Source of the DNA: Aurantiacibacter suaedae
GTDB taxonomy: Bacteria; Pseudomonadota; Alphaproteobacteria; Sphingomonadales; Sphingomonadaceae
Direction of reading: 5' to 3'
Length of the DNA: 64,000 nucleotides
NCBI RefSeq assembly: GCF_005434915.1
Contig: NZ_SKCG01000002.1
Span: 744,948 to 808,947, forward strand
Each line of letters begins with the position of its first letter. Position 1 is the stretch's first letter. Of this stretch, positions 9,539 to 18,664 are shown piece after piece. Below the pieces are notes generated by a model. That model had not been told where the DNA came from. It worked only from the letters and a program-made list of their open reading frames with translations, and did no database searches. A program made the position numbers and the translations under genes.

Positions 9539-10511
9539 CGACCTGCCGACAGTTACGGTTGCGATCTGCACGCAGAACCGGGCGGAGCAGCTCCGGCGCG
9601 GTCTCCAAGCGCTGACCCAAGTGATCGTGCCAGAAAATCTGGAGTGGGAAGTCCTTGTTGTCGATAACGGAAGCTCCGACCATACGCAGCAAGTCATCCT
9701 GAGCTTTGCTGATCGCTTGCCGATCCGGCTCTTGGTAGAGGAAAGGCACGGGGTTTCGTACGCTCGCAATCGGGCCGTCGGTGAGGCGGCGGGCGAGTAC
9801 ATATGCTGGACAGACGACGATACACATCCCCACTCCAATTGGTTGAAGGGCTATCTCGATGCCTTCGTTAGGCATCCGGATGGCGCAATTTTTGCTGGAA
9901 GGGTTCTTCCTGTGCTCGAGGGGGAAACACCCGCGTGGTTCCTCGACAATCGCCATTTGTTGACGGATTTGCTCGCCCGCTGCGACCTCGGCGACGAGCC
10001 GAAGCCTCTAGACACGAAGGCAGGCGAGTGGCCGATAGGGGCGAACTTCGCCCTGCGCATGAAGGAACAGAAGTGCCACAGCTTTCATCCCGAACTCGGC
10101 GTTTCTCCCCGCTTCAAGAGACTTGGCGAGGAAACCGCTGTAATTCGCGCGATCTGCGCGGAGGGCGGCAAGGCCTATTATGTCCCTGATACGGTGGTCG
10201 ACCATCACATTGTGGAGCAGCGCCAGTCGTGCGACTACATTCTGACGTACCACAGATCAGCGGGAGAAACGTGGGCTGCCCTCGCGCACTATGGGCTCGC
10301 CCAATTCATGGGCAAGCCGTTTCCCGCTTCGAGTGGACCCACACTGATGGGGGCTCCCCTGTGGCTTTGGCGCCTCACGGCACAAAACTGGATCGCCTAT
10401 CAGTGGGCCCGGTTTTCGTCATGTCCGCAAGCTTGGCTGCCACACTTGCAGAGGTACGGATATTATCGCGGTGCGCTCGATTTCCAGACGGCGCATCGAA
10501 ACGACCCTTAA
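9528..10511 (+). CDS. Family 2 glycosyltransferase
   Basis: The 327-residue protein shows TVAICTQNRAEQLRRGL at the start, VVDNGSSDHTQQV and the metal motif in CWTDDDTHPHSNW. The start ATG at 9528 has a strong ribosome site (GGAGGAGTGGGAC just upstream) lying inside the end of the previous gene. The downstream part (GETPAWFLDNRHLLTDLLARCDLG) is typical of a GT2 subgroup that often sits beside GT4 transferases. It should act in repeat-unit synthesis. Confidence 0.88.
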   Translation: MNNSDLPTVTVAICTQNRAEQLRRGLQALTQVIVPENLEWEVLVVDNGSSDHTQQVILSFADRLPIRLLVEERHGVSYARNRAVGEAAGEYICWTDDDTHPHSNWLKGYLDAFVRHPDGAIFAGRVLPVLEGETPAWFLDNRHLLTDLLARCDLGDEPKPLDTKAGEWPIGANFALRMKEQKCHSFHPELGVSPRFKRLGEETAVIRAICAEGGKAYYVPDTVVDHHIVEQRQSCDYILTYHRSAGETWAALAHYGLAQFMGKPFPASSGPTLMGAPLWLWRLTAQNWIAYQWARFSSCPQAWLPHLQRYGYYRGALDFQTAHRNDP

Positions 10512-10569
10512 TTCGAAATCGAGTCAGATTCCTCGCTCCACCGTCAAGCCTTGAAAATGGATCTTTGCG

Positions 10570-11628
10570 ATGCCGACGCCGACCCCCAGTAGTCTTCCCA
10601 GTCCGGCATCATCGGCAAAAGAGCCGACGGTCAGTGTCGTTATGGCTGTATACAACGGCGAAAAGTTCCTCGCCGAAGCCATTGCGAGCATTCTCGATCA
10701 GACTTTCCGCGACTTCGAGTTCGTCATCATCGATGATGGTTCGACCGATCGGACGCCTGCGATCCTTGCCGATTTTGCGGCGAAGGATCCCCGCATCCGG
10801 GTATTCACCCAAGAGAATATCGGCCTCACGAAATCGCTCGTGCGCGGGGTAGATGCCTCGCAAGGCCGCTTGATCGCAAGGATGGATGCCGACGACATCT
10901 CCTTTCCGACACGGCTGGAGAAGCAGGCTCGCTTTCTTGAATCGCACCCCGAGATAGAGCTGGTCACCGCGAACATCGAGTTCATGGACGAGGCGGGAAA
11001 GAAGCGGTTCGACGTTGCGCCGCTACACTTTCCCAGTGCCTGCGTCGCATTCTTCATGCCATTTTTCAATGTCATGGCTGGCCACGGGCAAGTCATGTAC
11101 ACGCGCGCTCTGTATGATCGGGTCAACGGATATGATGTGAGTTTCCGTTTTGCCCAGGACTATGACCTGTGGGAACGGATGAGCCACCACACGATGTTCG
11201 GCCAGATCGACGAGGTGCTTTATCGGTTCCGAACTTCGGCCAACAGCATCTCGAAAAAGAACTGGTCAGGGCAGCAGGAATGCCGGGCCAGGGTGTCGGC
11301 AAGGTCGTACGAGAGGCTGACGGGCACTTCTGTTCACGATGATTTGCTGCTTCAGATCAATGAATTCTGGCATGGATCGCAGCTCGGAACAATTGGCGCG
11401 AAAGACCTTCTCCAGGTGGACCAAGCGCATCGTGAAGCCTTCGATGCCTGGAATCGTGTGCTCAGAACGCGGCAGGAGAAAGCCGAAGTAAAGACGAAAG
11501 TTGCCGAGCAATTCGTGAAGCATGGTCGGTGCATTCCAATTAAGAATTTCCGAGATTTCGTCGTTTGTCACTCGCTTGCGGCTAAATGGAATTTTTCGAC
11601 TGTTGTGAAAGCCGGACGGAGGCGCTAG
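10570..11628 (+). CDS. Family 2 glycosyltransferase
   Basis: The 352-residue protein contains VSVVMAVYNGEKFLAEAI, IIDDGSTDRTPAIL and ARMDADDISFPTRLE, and later MAGHGQVMYTRALYDRVNGYD and FAQDYDLWERM. It is the paralogue of the 7346-8380 transferase, differing mainly in a proline- and serine-rich N-terminal extension. The pair probably arose by duplication inside the locus and may add similar sugars at different positions. The start ATG is taken at 10570; no strong ribosome site is visible. Confidence 0.88.
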   Translation: MPTPTPSSLPSPASSAKEPTVSVVMAVYNGEKFLAEAIASILDQTFRDFEFVIIDDGSTDRTPAILADFAAKDPRIRVFTQENIGLTKSLVRGVDASQGRLIARMDADDISFPTRLEKQARFLESHPEIELVTANIEFMDEAGKKRFDVAPLHFPSACVAFFMPFFNVMAGHGQVMYTRALYDRVNGYDVSFRFAQDYDLWERMSHHTMFGQIDEVLYRFRTSANSISKKNWSGQQECRARVSARSYERLTGTSVHDDLLLQINEFWHGSQLGTIGAKDLLQVDQAHREAFDAWNRVLRTRQEKAEVKTKVAEQFVKHGRCIPIKNFRDFVVCHSLAAKWNFSTVVKAGRRR

Positions 11629-11663
11629 CGTCAAGAAAAGCAGGATAAATAGATGGGGTCGAT

Positions 11664-12686
11664 ATGGTCAGGGGGCGTGACCAGGGAATAATCAAGCCAC
11701 TCCATGGCCTTCGCGGTCTGGCGGCGATGATTGTAGTAATTCACCATACGGCGCCCGTTAAATTTAGCGGTGCACTGGGGGTCACGCTTTTCTTCGTAAT
11801 GAGCGGATTTCTCATGGGTCGACTATATCTGGCTCGCGAGTTCACTGCGGTGCAGGTTTGGCGTTTTGCCATCGCGCGGTTTGCCCGCATATATCCGCTG
11901 TTCGCGCTGCTTATTGTTGCGGCAGCGCTGCTGGATCGCTTTTTCGGGATCAATGTTTTCTGGATGAAAAGCTGGCAGGTGGATCGCCACCTGGTCCTGC
12001 TGGGTGACGCATATACGGTTTGGACCATCGCAGTCGAATGTCATTTTTACGCGATGTTCCCGGTCTTCTGGTTCGCTTTCGCGCGCGGAAAACTGAATCT
12101 GCAAGTGCTGATCTTGCTGTACGTCCCTCTCGCCGTTGCGGCCTATTTCTTCGACGGGCGGATCGATCCTTTGCGCTATCTTCACATCTTCGTGCTTGGG
12201 ATGATTGTGGCGCGCATCGCCGATGCGCCTCCACGGCTGCTTGAGAAGTGGGCGGGGGGTGGCCTGCCGCTTGCCATGCTCGCCTTCGCCGCGGCCGCCA
12301 TCCACGGGGTTAACGCCTATACCAATACGTTCGCGATTCTGATGGCGGGGTGTATGGTGCTGTTTAGCGTGGTCGCGCCCGTCAGCCCTGTTGCTCGGGT
12401 GCTCAGCCTTTCTCCGCTGGTGTGGCTGGGAGAGATCAGCTTCGGAACCTATCTGCTCCACCGATTTACGCAGGGCATCCTGGCCCGGTATACAGGGACG
12501 ATCGAGCCCACGTGGCTGAGCTTTGCCATTATCGTCAGCGTCACGCTACTCCTCGCAGCGCTGATGTTCCGCTTTTATGAAGAGCCGATGCGGCGGCTAA
12601 TCCGTTCGCTCGACCGGAAAATTCCGGCGATGCTAGGCTGGCCTGGCAAAACGGCAAAGGGAGAACGCATTGCAAAACCACGATAA
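11664..12686 (+). CDS. Acyltransferase 3 family membrane protein (ExoZ/OafA-like)
   Basis: The 340-residue protein has about ten hydrophobic segments and the family opening PLHGLRGLAAMIVVIHH, in which Arg and the final His are the conserved pair of acyltransferase-3 enzymes. FFVMSGFLMGR and ARFARIYPLF follow, both family blocks. Such proteins move acetyl or related acyl groups from a cytoplasmic donor onto sugars, as ExoZ does for succinoglycan. The likely substrate is the polymer made by this locus. Its last 17 bases overlap the first codons of the damaged sulfotransferase gene that follows. Confidence 0.9.
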   Translation: MVRGRDQGIIKPLHGLRGLAAMIVVIHHTAPVKFSGALGVTLFFVMSGFLMGRLYLAREFTAVQVWRFAIARFARIYPLFALLIVAAALLDRFFGINVFWMKSWQVDRHLVLLGDAYTVWTIAVECHFYAMFPVFWFAFARGKLNLQVLILLYVPLAVAAYFFDGRIDPLRYLHIFVLGMIVARIADAPPRLLEKWAGGGLPLAMLAFAAAAIHGVNAYTNTFAILMAGCMVLFSVVAPVSPVARVLSLSPLVWLGEISFGTYLLHRFTQGILARYTGTIEPTWLSFAIIVSVTLLLAALMFRFYEEPMRRLIRSLDRKIPAMLGWPGKTAKGERIAKPR

Positions 12687-13632
12687 CATGATGCTGCGGT
12701 TTCTCCTCGGCGTGAGAACCCAGAAGTCCGGATCGACATGGCTTTCCAACCATCATAACACTTATCCGGAGGTGTTCCAGCCGTCCCCCAAAGAACTGCA
12801 TGTCTTCGATGCCATGTTGCGACAGGACGTTTTCGGAGAGTTTCATGCCAAGGCTCAGCTCGAGCACGAGCGGCGGGGATAGCGCAGGAAGCTCGCCGAA
12901 CGGATCGGTCTGGAGCGCAAGCCGGGATACAATCTGACTCCGGGTGATCGGTTGGAGATGATTGCCGATCCGCAGCACTACCTGAACTATTTTGTGGACC
13001 GGGCTCGCCACGCGGCTGTAGTGGGCGAGATTACGCCAGCCTACGGTGCGCTTTCTGCCTCCGATCTCGAGGTTGTCCGCGATCTGCTGGCGCCGCACTT
13101 CGAGCCAAGGATCGTAGTGCTCCTGCGCGACCCGGTGCAACGCGCCTTTTCCGCCATTCGCCATTTTCGTCGAATCAACACGGAGCGGTTCGATCTGGCC
13201 CTGCGCGGTGACGACAATTCCCTCTTCGAACGCCTCTACGACACGCCCTATGTCTGGTAATGGGCCGATTACCCGCGCCTGCTGACGGCGCTCGACGCCG
13301 TATTTGCGTCCGATCAGGTGCATGTAGAATTTTACGAGCGACTTTCAGCCAAACCTCACCATAATGGAGCATTCTGCACCTAGGATTGCGACGGCGACCA
13401 TCTAGCTTCCGCGCTCCTGGAGCAGCGAGCGAGGTTGGCTGAGATGGTGACGCAAAACGGGGCTGAAGAAGGCGAGAGCAGCCGCCTCATGCTTACCTCG
13501 GCTTTCGTCAGGCACCTTCTGCACCGATTTGGCCGTCGCCCCGTGCATCGGTGCCCTTATGATGTGGCCCGATGCGAGGCGACGGCGTTATGCGATCAAT
13601 GCGCGCGCGATCGGCTCGAAGCTATGTGGTGA
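12670..13632 (+). pseudogene. Broken sulfotransferase gene (three in-frame stops)
   Basis: One reading frame runs from 12670 to the TGA at 13630-13632 but is interrupted by TAG at 12880, TAA at 13258 and TAG at 13381. No frameshift is needed to join the pieces. The first part has a PAPS-binding-like loop (GVRTQKSGSTWL) and KELHVFDAM; the second has GEITPAYGAL and the 3'-phosphate motif VVLLRDPVQRAFSAIRHFRR; the third has VHVEFYERLSA. All belong to one sulfotransferase of about 320 residues. Each stop could come from a single C-to-T change in a Gln codon. Conservation after the third stop is hard to judge. The gene is very likely inactive; base-calling errors would not easily give three stops. 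Confidence 0.8.
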
Positions 13633-15159
13633 TCACGGCGCGGTCGCCTTGTAGGGGTGGCCACTCGGCAGGTTGGCGATCAGGCCGAACTCGTGCGCCA
13701 GCCAGCCTTCGATCTTCTCGCGGTCATCGGTAAAGCCCGTGTTTCGCAGCGCGTAACCAAGGCTGCGCGTTGTCAAAGGCAGGAACCGGGTGTCTGAACC
13801 CTCGTGTGCTGCACCGATGGTAAGGCCAACACGGTCACAGATCGGTCCGTAGAACTTGGACAGGGTGCCGTAATCCGTACGATCCGTGATGAGGCTGCCA
13901 TCAACCCACAGGGTGAACGCGTCGCTGATGGTGTCGATCCGGGCATAAACGATCCTCGGGTTTGCCATGTTGGGCAAGCCATGAAAGTTCGTGGCCGGAG
14001 CGCCTGGGGCGGAGGATGATTTGGCGCGCAGTTGCAGCGCATTTTCCCCGGCGACATACAGCCCGGCACCGTGCGATGACAACGGATCCCCCAAAACGAA
14101 AAGCGCATCGGTCGGGGTGGTGCTGGCGAAGGAAATGACGCCGTAGATGTCCAGCACTCTCCCGGCGATCTGGCCGCAGGCGTATTCCTGAATGGCGTTT
14201 TCGCCCGAGGCAGTGGCGTGATAGTGCTGATCGTCGCAGACGAACAGCTTGCCCTCGTCGTAGACGATGCCCTCGATAGCCAGAACCTGCGGAAGCGAGA
14301 TGCGCGCAATCTTTTCCATGAAGTTAGTGCCGTCGATGCCGAAGAAAATCGCGTTGCCCGGCGAGCCATTGCCCCCTGCGGTGGCAATAAGCAGGCGCGA
14401 ATCCTGATCGAAGAACAGGTGGTCTTTGTCGGTCTCCGAATATGTGCCGCTCTTGATGACGGACTTGTCGCGCTTGTCGATGATCTGGATCGCGTTGCCG
14501 GATGTGTCCTCGCAGATGATAAGGTGGCCGCTCGCCTGATCTATCGCGATGCCCCCCGCAGTGTCCCAGGTCATCCCGGGGTCCGAAGGGGAGATGCCAT
14601 CGGGCAAAACCGTGCCATCCAGCGCGATATGCATGACCCCCTTGGCGAAGTGCCCCAGCCACAAGGTATCGTCGTCCGTATCGTAGGCCGCGCCCTGCAC
14701 GCCGCCGAGCGTGGTCTCGACATAGCCCAGGCGTGTCGAGAGATCGGCGCTGTAGTGATACAAGCGCATCCTGGCATAGGCCTGGCCGACCGGATGGCCT
14801 ATGATCCACCACGTTTTGTCGGGTGCGCGGGCAAGGCCGGTGCAGGTTATGTCGTCGCCGAGTATGTGCGTGCCTATGTAAGCCGGGCGACGATTGGCGT
14901 CGAACAGGATGTCATCCGTCCCGTCGAAGCTAACACCGTCGGCGTTCTTGCTGGGCTGGCTTCCCGCCATGCTCTGAGCCAGCGTTTGTAAGCCATCATT
15001 GCTTGCCCATGAGGCTACGGCGCCCGAAGACAGGGCGCGATAGTCCCACCGTGTGCCGCTGGGTGCGTACGGCGGAGGCGGCGGCGGCGGCGGAGCAGTC
15101 GGGACTTCGCCCGCAATCCGCCTGATCGATGACAGGTCCAGCGATAGGGCGTTGCGCAT
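13633..15159 (-). CDS. GTA-type head-spike fibre candidate: beta-propeller with C-terminal LamG-like domain
   Basis: The 508-residue protein has a short N-terminus, a run of eight prolines near residues 24-31 as a flexible linker, then a domain with repeated strands (for example GGIAIDQASGHLIICED and LAIEGIVYDEGKLFVCDD) that suggests an SMP-30/NHL-like beta-propeller up to about residue 330. The end (REKIEGWLAHEFGL, then LPSGHPYKATAP) is the typical finish of LamG-like carbohydrate-binding modules found in phage and GTA fibres. The ATG overlaps the stop of the spike base gene by one base (TGATG), so the two are translationally coupled. By position it would correspond to the GhsB fibre of Rhodobacter; function is inference. 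Confidence 0.7.
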   Translation of the reverse strand: MRNALSLDLSSIRRIAGEVPTAPPPPPPPPYAPSGTRWDYRALSSGAVASWASNDGLQTLAQSMAGSQPSKNADGVSFDGTDDILFDANRRPAYIGTHILGDDITCTGLARAPDKTWWIIGHPVGQAYARMRLYHYSADLSTRLGYVETTLGGVQGAAYDTDDDTLWLGHFAKGVMHIALDGTVLPDGISPSDPGMTWDTAGGIAIDQASGHLIICEDTSGNAIQIIDKRDKSVIKSGTYSETDKDHLFFDQDSRLLIATAGGNGSPGNAIFFGIDGTNFMEKIARISLPQVLAIEGIVYDEGKLFVCDDQHYHATASGENAIQEYACGQIAGRVLDIYGVISFASTTPTDALFVLGDPLSSHGAGLYVAGENALQLRAKSSSAPGAPATNFHGLPNMANPRIVYARIDTISDAFTLWVDGSLITDRTDYGTLSKFYGPICDRVGLTIGAAHEGSDTRFLPLTTRSLGYALRNTGFTDDREKIEGWLAHEFGLIANLPSGHPYKATAP

Positions 15160-15422
15160 CAATAGAGCCCCACAATGTCGCGCGCGGTGGTCCGTGCCGG
15201 GTCGATCTGCATCGCGCGAACGGGCAGGATCGTGCCCGAAGGGACGTTCCGCAGCGTCACGGCTTCGTCATCGTCGATGGCCCGAATCGAGACATCGCCG
15301 CCACTGCCGATGAAAAGCGCTTTGGGCGTGCTATTGAGAGTTGCTGACGAGGTTGCGTCGATCGTTGCGAGCGACCTTGCCGGATCCGAAACCGAGTCGC
15401 TGCTGTTCTTGAAGCGGTCCAT
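15159..15422 (-). CDS. Spike base protein, Rcc01079 (GhsA) family
   Basis: The 87-residue protein ends with the block GTILPVRAMQIDPARTTARDIVGLY and has KALFIGSGGDVSIRAIDDDEAVTLRNV split around residue 45. This is the pattern of the short head-spike base protein first known from the Rhodobacter capsulatus gene transfer agent (Rcc01079). The start ATG at 15422 has a strong ribosome site (CAGGAG six bases upstream). It is followed directly by the fibre gene. The main GTA structural cluster is not in this window, which matches the separate location of the spike genes in Rhodobacter. Homologues also occur outside GTAs, so GTA use is probable and not proven. Confidence 0.75.
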   Translation of the reverse strand: MDRFKNSSDSVSDPARSLATIDATSSATLNSTPKALFIGSGGDVSIRAIDDDEAVTLRNVPSGTILPVRAMQIDPARTTARDIVGLY

Positions 15423-15494
15423 GATAAACTCCTGCGGTTGATTCGCGGGAACGCTAGGCAGCCCTGGCTCGTGTAGGAAAGTTTTTTCACCACA

Positions 15495-16724
15495 ATGGTT
15501 AATTATCGCCGTTCGGTCCTGACGCTAGTGGCGCTCGTCTTCGCGCTGCTTGCAATCGCCCTTGCGCTGGCGGTGGTCGGCGCTCGCGGAGTGGACCTTG
15601 CGCCATCCGGCTGGTGGGGCGAATCGGCCCCAAAGGTCGCGGCTGATGATGACCACGAGGCGCCTCCGCTCGAAAAGGTCATCCATGATGCGGCGGATTT
15701 CTCGGCCGACAAGCTGATGCCGATCGAGGCGAAGACGGCTAAGGAAATCAACGACGCTCGGCCTTTCACCACGCTCCCCAGCGCGGCGGCCGCACCATTC
15801 GATTCGCGCCTGACCGGCCCTGACCGCGAGCGGGCCGCCACCTGTCTCGCGATTGCCGCACTTTACGAGGCTGGCGGGTCGGCGGACGACCAGCGGCCGG
15901 TGATGCAGGTGGTGCTCAACCGCGTGCGCCATCCGGCCTGGCCCAACACCGTTTGCGGCGTGGTGTTTCAGGGGGCAGAGCGGGCAACGGGATGCCAGTT
16001 CAGTTTTACCTGCGATGGCTCGCTGCTCCGCTGGCGTCCGTCGGAGGCGGCGCTGGCGCGGGCCAAGGCGCTTGCTCAAAAGATGCTCGGCAAGCAGGTC
16101 GATGAGCGGGTGGGCTGGGCCACGCATTATCACACCGACTGGGTGGTGCCTTACTGGAGCGAAAACCTCGACAAGCTAACCGCAGTGGATACGCACCTGT
16201 TCTTCCGCTGGAAGGGCGTTTGGGGAACGGCGCCTGCCTTCCGCGCGCGCGCATCGCTGGTCGAACCGCTGGTCAGCCAGCTTGCGGCTTACGATCCGGC
16301 CCATGCCATTGCCGATGTCACCCCGGACGACGAGGCGCTGGCGGTTGATCTTTCGGTCTTCGATAATCTGGTTGCGAACGGGCGCTCGTCCGCCGAGGCG
16401 GTGCCGACTGTTTCCTATGCCCGCCCGATCGTGCAGCCGATTGCGGCGGGAACAACGCCGGGGCGCTGGGCGCTCGATGCCGTGGCCGCCTGTGAGGGGA
16501 ATGCCGAGTGCCGGGTGGTCGGCTGGGCGCCGGGAAGCGAGCGGCCATGGCAGCTCGACCGTGAAGGGATGACCTCGATGCCGCCCGATCTGATCTATGT
16601 TCAGACGCTCAGAGACCGGACGCAGCAGGTATATTGGAATTGCGCGAAGTGGCAGCAGACGGGCACCGCGCGGTGCCTGGCAAGTTCAGAACAGGCAGCC
16701 AAACTGGCGCTGGTTCCGCTCTGA
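15495..16724 (+). CDS. SleB-type cell wall hydrolase (Hydrolase_2 family)
   Basis: The 409-residue protein has one N-terminal membrane anchor (residues 8-30) and a periplasmic domain with the SleB core: CLAIAALYEAGG with the probable catalytic Glu125, then VMQVVLNRVRHPAWPNTVCG and TGCQFSFTCDGSLLRWRPS. The family cleaves peptidoglycan as lytic transglycosylase or amidase-like enzymes. A C-terminal extension of about 170 residues without a recognised domain follows. It is divergent from the spike pair, with 72 bases between them. A role in opening the wall for export or particle passage is possible but only inferred from location. Confidence 0.85.
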   Translation: MVNYRRSVLTLVALVFALLAIALALAVVGARGVDLAPSGWWGESAPKVAADDDHEAPPLEKVIHDAADFSADKLMPIEAKTAKEINDARPFTTLPSAAAAPFDSRLTGPDRERAATCLAIAALYEAGGSADDQRPVMQVVLNRVRHPAWPNTVCGVVFQGAERATGCQFSFTCDGSLLRWRPSEAALARAKALAQKMLGKQVDERVGWATHYHTDWVVPYWSENLDKLTAVDTHLFFRWKGVWGTAPAFRARASLVEPLVSQLAAYDPAHAIADVTPDDEALAVDLSVFDNLVANGRSSAEAVPTVSYARPIVQPIAAGTTPGRWALDAVAACEGNAECRVVGWAPGSERPWQLDREGMTSMPPDLIYVQTLRDRTQQVYWNCAKWQQTGTARCLASSEQAAKLALVPL

Positions 16725-16728
16725 AGCC

Positions 16729-17472
16729 TTACGTTTGCAGCACCGCCTGGAGATCGTCCTGCAGGCAGATGCAGGAAAGGCGCCCACTGGCATAGGCCCC
16801 GGTGTCGCAGCCAATGCGGTTGCGGCGAATTTCCACCCCATCGACAATCGAATGGCCATGAACCACCACAGCGCCGTGCCACGCTTGGGAATCGGTGAAT
16901 TCCGACCGGATGGAATAGAGATCTTCCGGCATCTGCTTGTTAAGCGAGACCCCGGGCCGAACCCCGGCATGGCAGAAGAAATAGGACCCGCTGCGGTAGG
17001 ATGTTTCAAGCGACCTCAGAAAAGTCACGTGATCATCGGGAATCCCTCGCGCCAGACGTTCGCCGAAGTCGAACGAGTCCTCGTCGGCGCTGGGAGGAGC
17101 GATGCCGTAGCTTTGCAAGGTGGCGAGCCCACCGTTCTGCAACCAGGCGGCCTGCGCTTCCGGATTGCCATCGATCGAGGCGAGCATCATGTCCTCGTGA
17201 TTGCCCAGAAGCATTGTTGCGCCGGGGCCCTTGCACAGATTATGGACGGCACGCACGCAAGCGGCGCTGCTCGGCCCGCGATCGATGATATCGCCCAGGA
17301 ACACGAGTGTGACGCTGCGCGGGGCCGGCTGCATGGCCGGGTAATGGTCTACGATAAGGTTCAACAGCTTGACGAGGAGGTCGACACGCCCATGAACGTC
17401 GCCAACGGCATAGATCCGCTCGCCCTCGGCGGTGCGCGGCAGCCTTGTGCGGAACGGGTTGAGCATGGTCAT
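16729..17472 (-). CDS. Metallophosphoesterase / serine-threonine phosphatase family protein
   Basis: The 247-residue protein has the metal-binding series of calcineurin-like phosphoesterases: YAVGDVHGR at residues 21-29, FLGDIIDRGP and LLGNHEDMML. The pattern and length match bacterial PrpA/ApaH-like phosphatases, which remove phosphate from proteins or split dinucleoside polyphosphates. It converges with the SleB gene, the stops being 4 bases apart, and is divergent from the glycosyltransferase at 17547. Which substrate it uses cannot be read from the sequence. Confidence 0.88.
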   Translation of the reverse strand: MTMLNPFRTRLPRTAEGERIYAVGDVHGRVDLLVKLLNLIVDHYPAMQPAPRSVTLVFLGDIIDRGPSSAACVRAVHNLCKGPGATMLLGNHEDMMLASIDGNPEAQAAWLQNGGLATLQSYGIAPPSADEDSFDFGERLARGIPDDHVTFLRSLETSYRSGSYFFCHAGVRPGVSLNKQMPEDLYSIRSEFTDSQAWHGAVVVHGHSIVDGVEIRRNRIGCDTGAYASGRLSCICLQDDLQAVLQT

Positions 17473-17546
17473 GGGCGCCCGTATGTCGGTTCGACGAGGG
17501 GTTGTCAGGCCAAAATTGTAGCATCTTTCTGGCAGATACGCAGCTC

Positions 17547-18533
17547 GTGACCCCTATCCGCCAAAACGCAGCGCAGCCAGACGTATCTGTTGCCATCGCC
17601 TGCTTTAACGCCATGCCCTATCTGCCCGAGGCGATCGACAGCGCCTTGCAGCAGCGCGGGGTCACGATCGAAGTCCTCATTGTCGACGATCACGGCTCCG
17701 ACAAGAGCCTTGCCTATGCAAGGGAACGCGCCGCCTCCGATTCGCGAATTCGCGTGTTTCAGACGCCTGAAAACCAGGGACCGGGCGGGGCGCGGAATAT
17801 CGCCATCGAAAACATGCGCGGTCGCTGGTACGCGGTGCTGGACAGCGACGATGTGATCGAGCCCGACCGGTTTGCTGCGATGATCGCGCTTGGCGAACGC
17901 CATCGGGCCGATCTTGTGGCCGACGATCTGACCATATTCGGCGAAGATATCCCGACCGCGCGGTTTCTTGATGGTTCCAGTCTGCCCGATGACGGCGTGA
18001 TCGATCTCGACACCTACTTTCGCCATACCGTGATGTTCGGGCAGCAGGCGAGCCTGGGCTTCCTCAAGCCCATAATCCGGGCGTCTGTTTTTGAGGGCGG
18101 AAAACATCGCTACCGGCCGGACTTGCGGATCGGCGAGGATGACGAGCTGATCGCGCAACTTCTGCTCGGCGGTGCCGATTACAGACTGCTGCCAAGCGCG
18201 GGCTACAGATATCGCAAGCACGCGCATTCGATCTCGCACCGGCTCTCGCTCGCGAACGCCCAGCGGATGCTGGCAGCGGAGCGGGATCTGCGCGATGACA
18301 TCGTGCGCATGGGGCGTCTGACCCCGGCCTATCGCAGGCGGTATCGGTCGATCGAGGAGGCGGTTGCTTTCACGCAGGCGATAGAGGCGCTGAAACAGCG
18401 GCGCGTGGTTGCTGCGATAGGAGCGATTCTGCGCAATCCTTCCGCTGCGCGGCACTTTTCGATGCCGCTGTCGGCTCTGGCCGTGCGTTGGCGCAAACGC
18501 ATTTCGACCGCCTTCGACGGATCGCGAACGTAG
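17547..18533 (+). CDS. Family 2 glycosyltransferase (ExoO/ExoU-like)
   Basis: The protein of about 328 residues reads VSVAIACFNAMPYLPEAI, IVDDHGSDKSL, NQGPGGARNIAI and VLDSDDVIEPDR, then LGFLKPIIRASVF and RIGEDDELIAQLLL. This is the same subtype as the transferase at 1378-2355 and resembles the succinoglycan enzymes ExoO and ExoU. GTG at 17547 is the chosen start since it lies just before the conserved core; a TTG at 17502 would add 15 residues. It precedes the export lipoprotein gene and is likely transcribed with it. Confidence 0.87.
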   Translation: MTPIRQNAAQPDVSVAIACFNAMPYLPEAIDSALQQRGVTIEVLIVDDHGSDKSLAYARERAASDSRIRVFQTPENQGPGGARNIAIENMRGRWYAVLDSDDVIEPDRFAAMIALGERHRADLVADDLTIFGEDIPTARFLDGSSLPDDGVIDLDTYFRHTVMFGQQASLGFLKPIIRASVFEGGKHRYRPDLRIGEDDELIAQLLLGGADYRLLPSAGYRYRKHAHSISHRLSLANAQRMLAAERDLRDDIVRMGRLTPAYRRRYRSIEEAVAFTQAIEALKQRRVVAAIGAILRNPSAARHFSMPLSALAVRWRKRISTAFDGSRT

Positions 18534-18664
18534 TCCATGCTGCGTCCGGTGCGACTTGTGGCTCATCTCGGTTGCGGTCCGCAGACAGCTTGCCCGGAAG
18601 GGGAGAGTTCCCTATTGCCATCGCGCTGGATGGTCGACGCGCGGCCGGAAATAATGAGGTTCCC

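Noticed and set aside
15062-15093. GGC trinucleotide run as a phase-variable tract
   Set aside because: The repeat unit is three bases and would only change the number of prolines in the fibre linker, not the frame.
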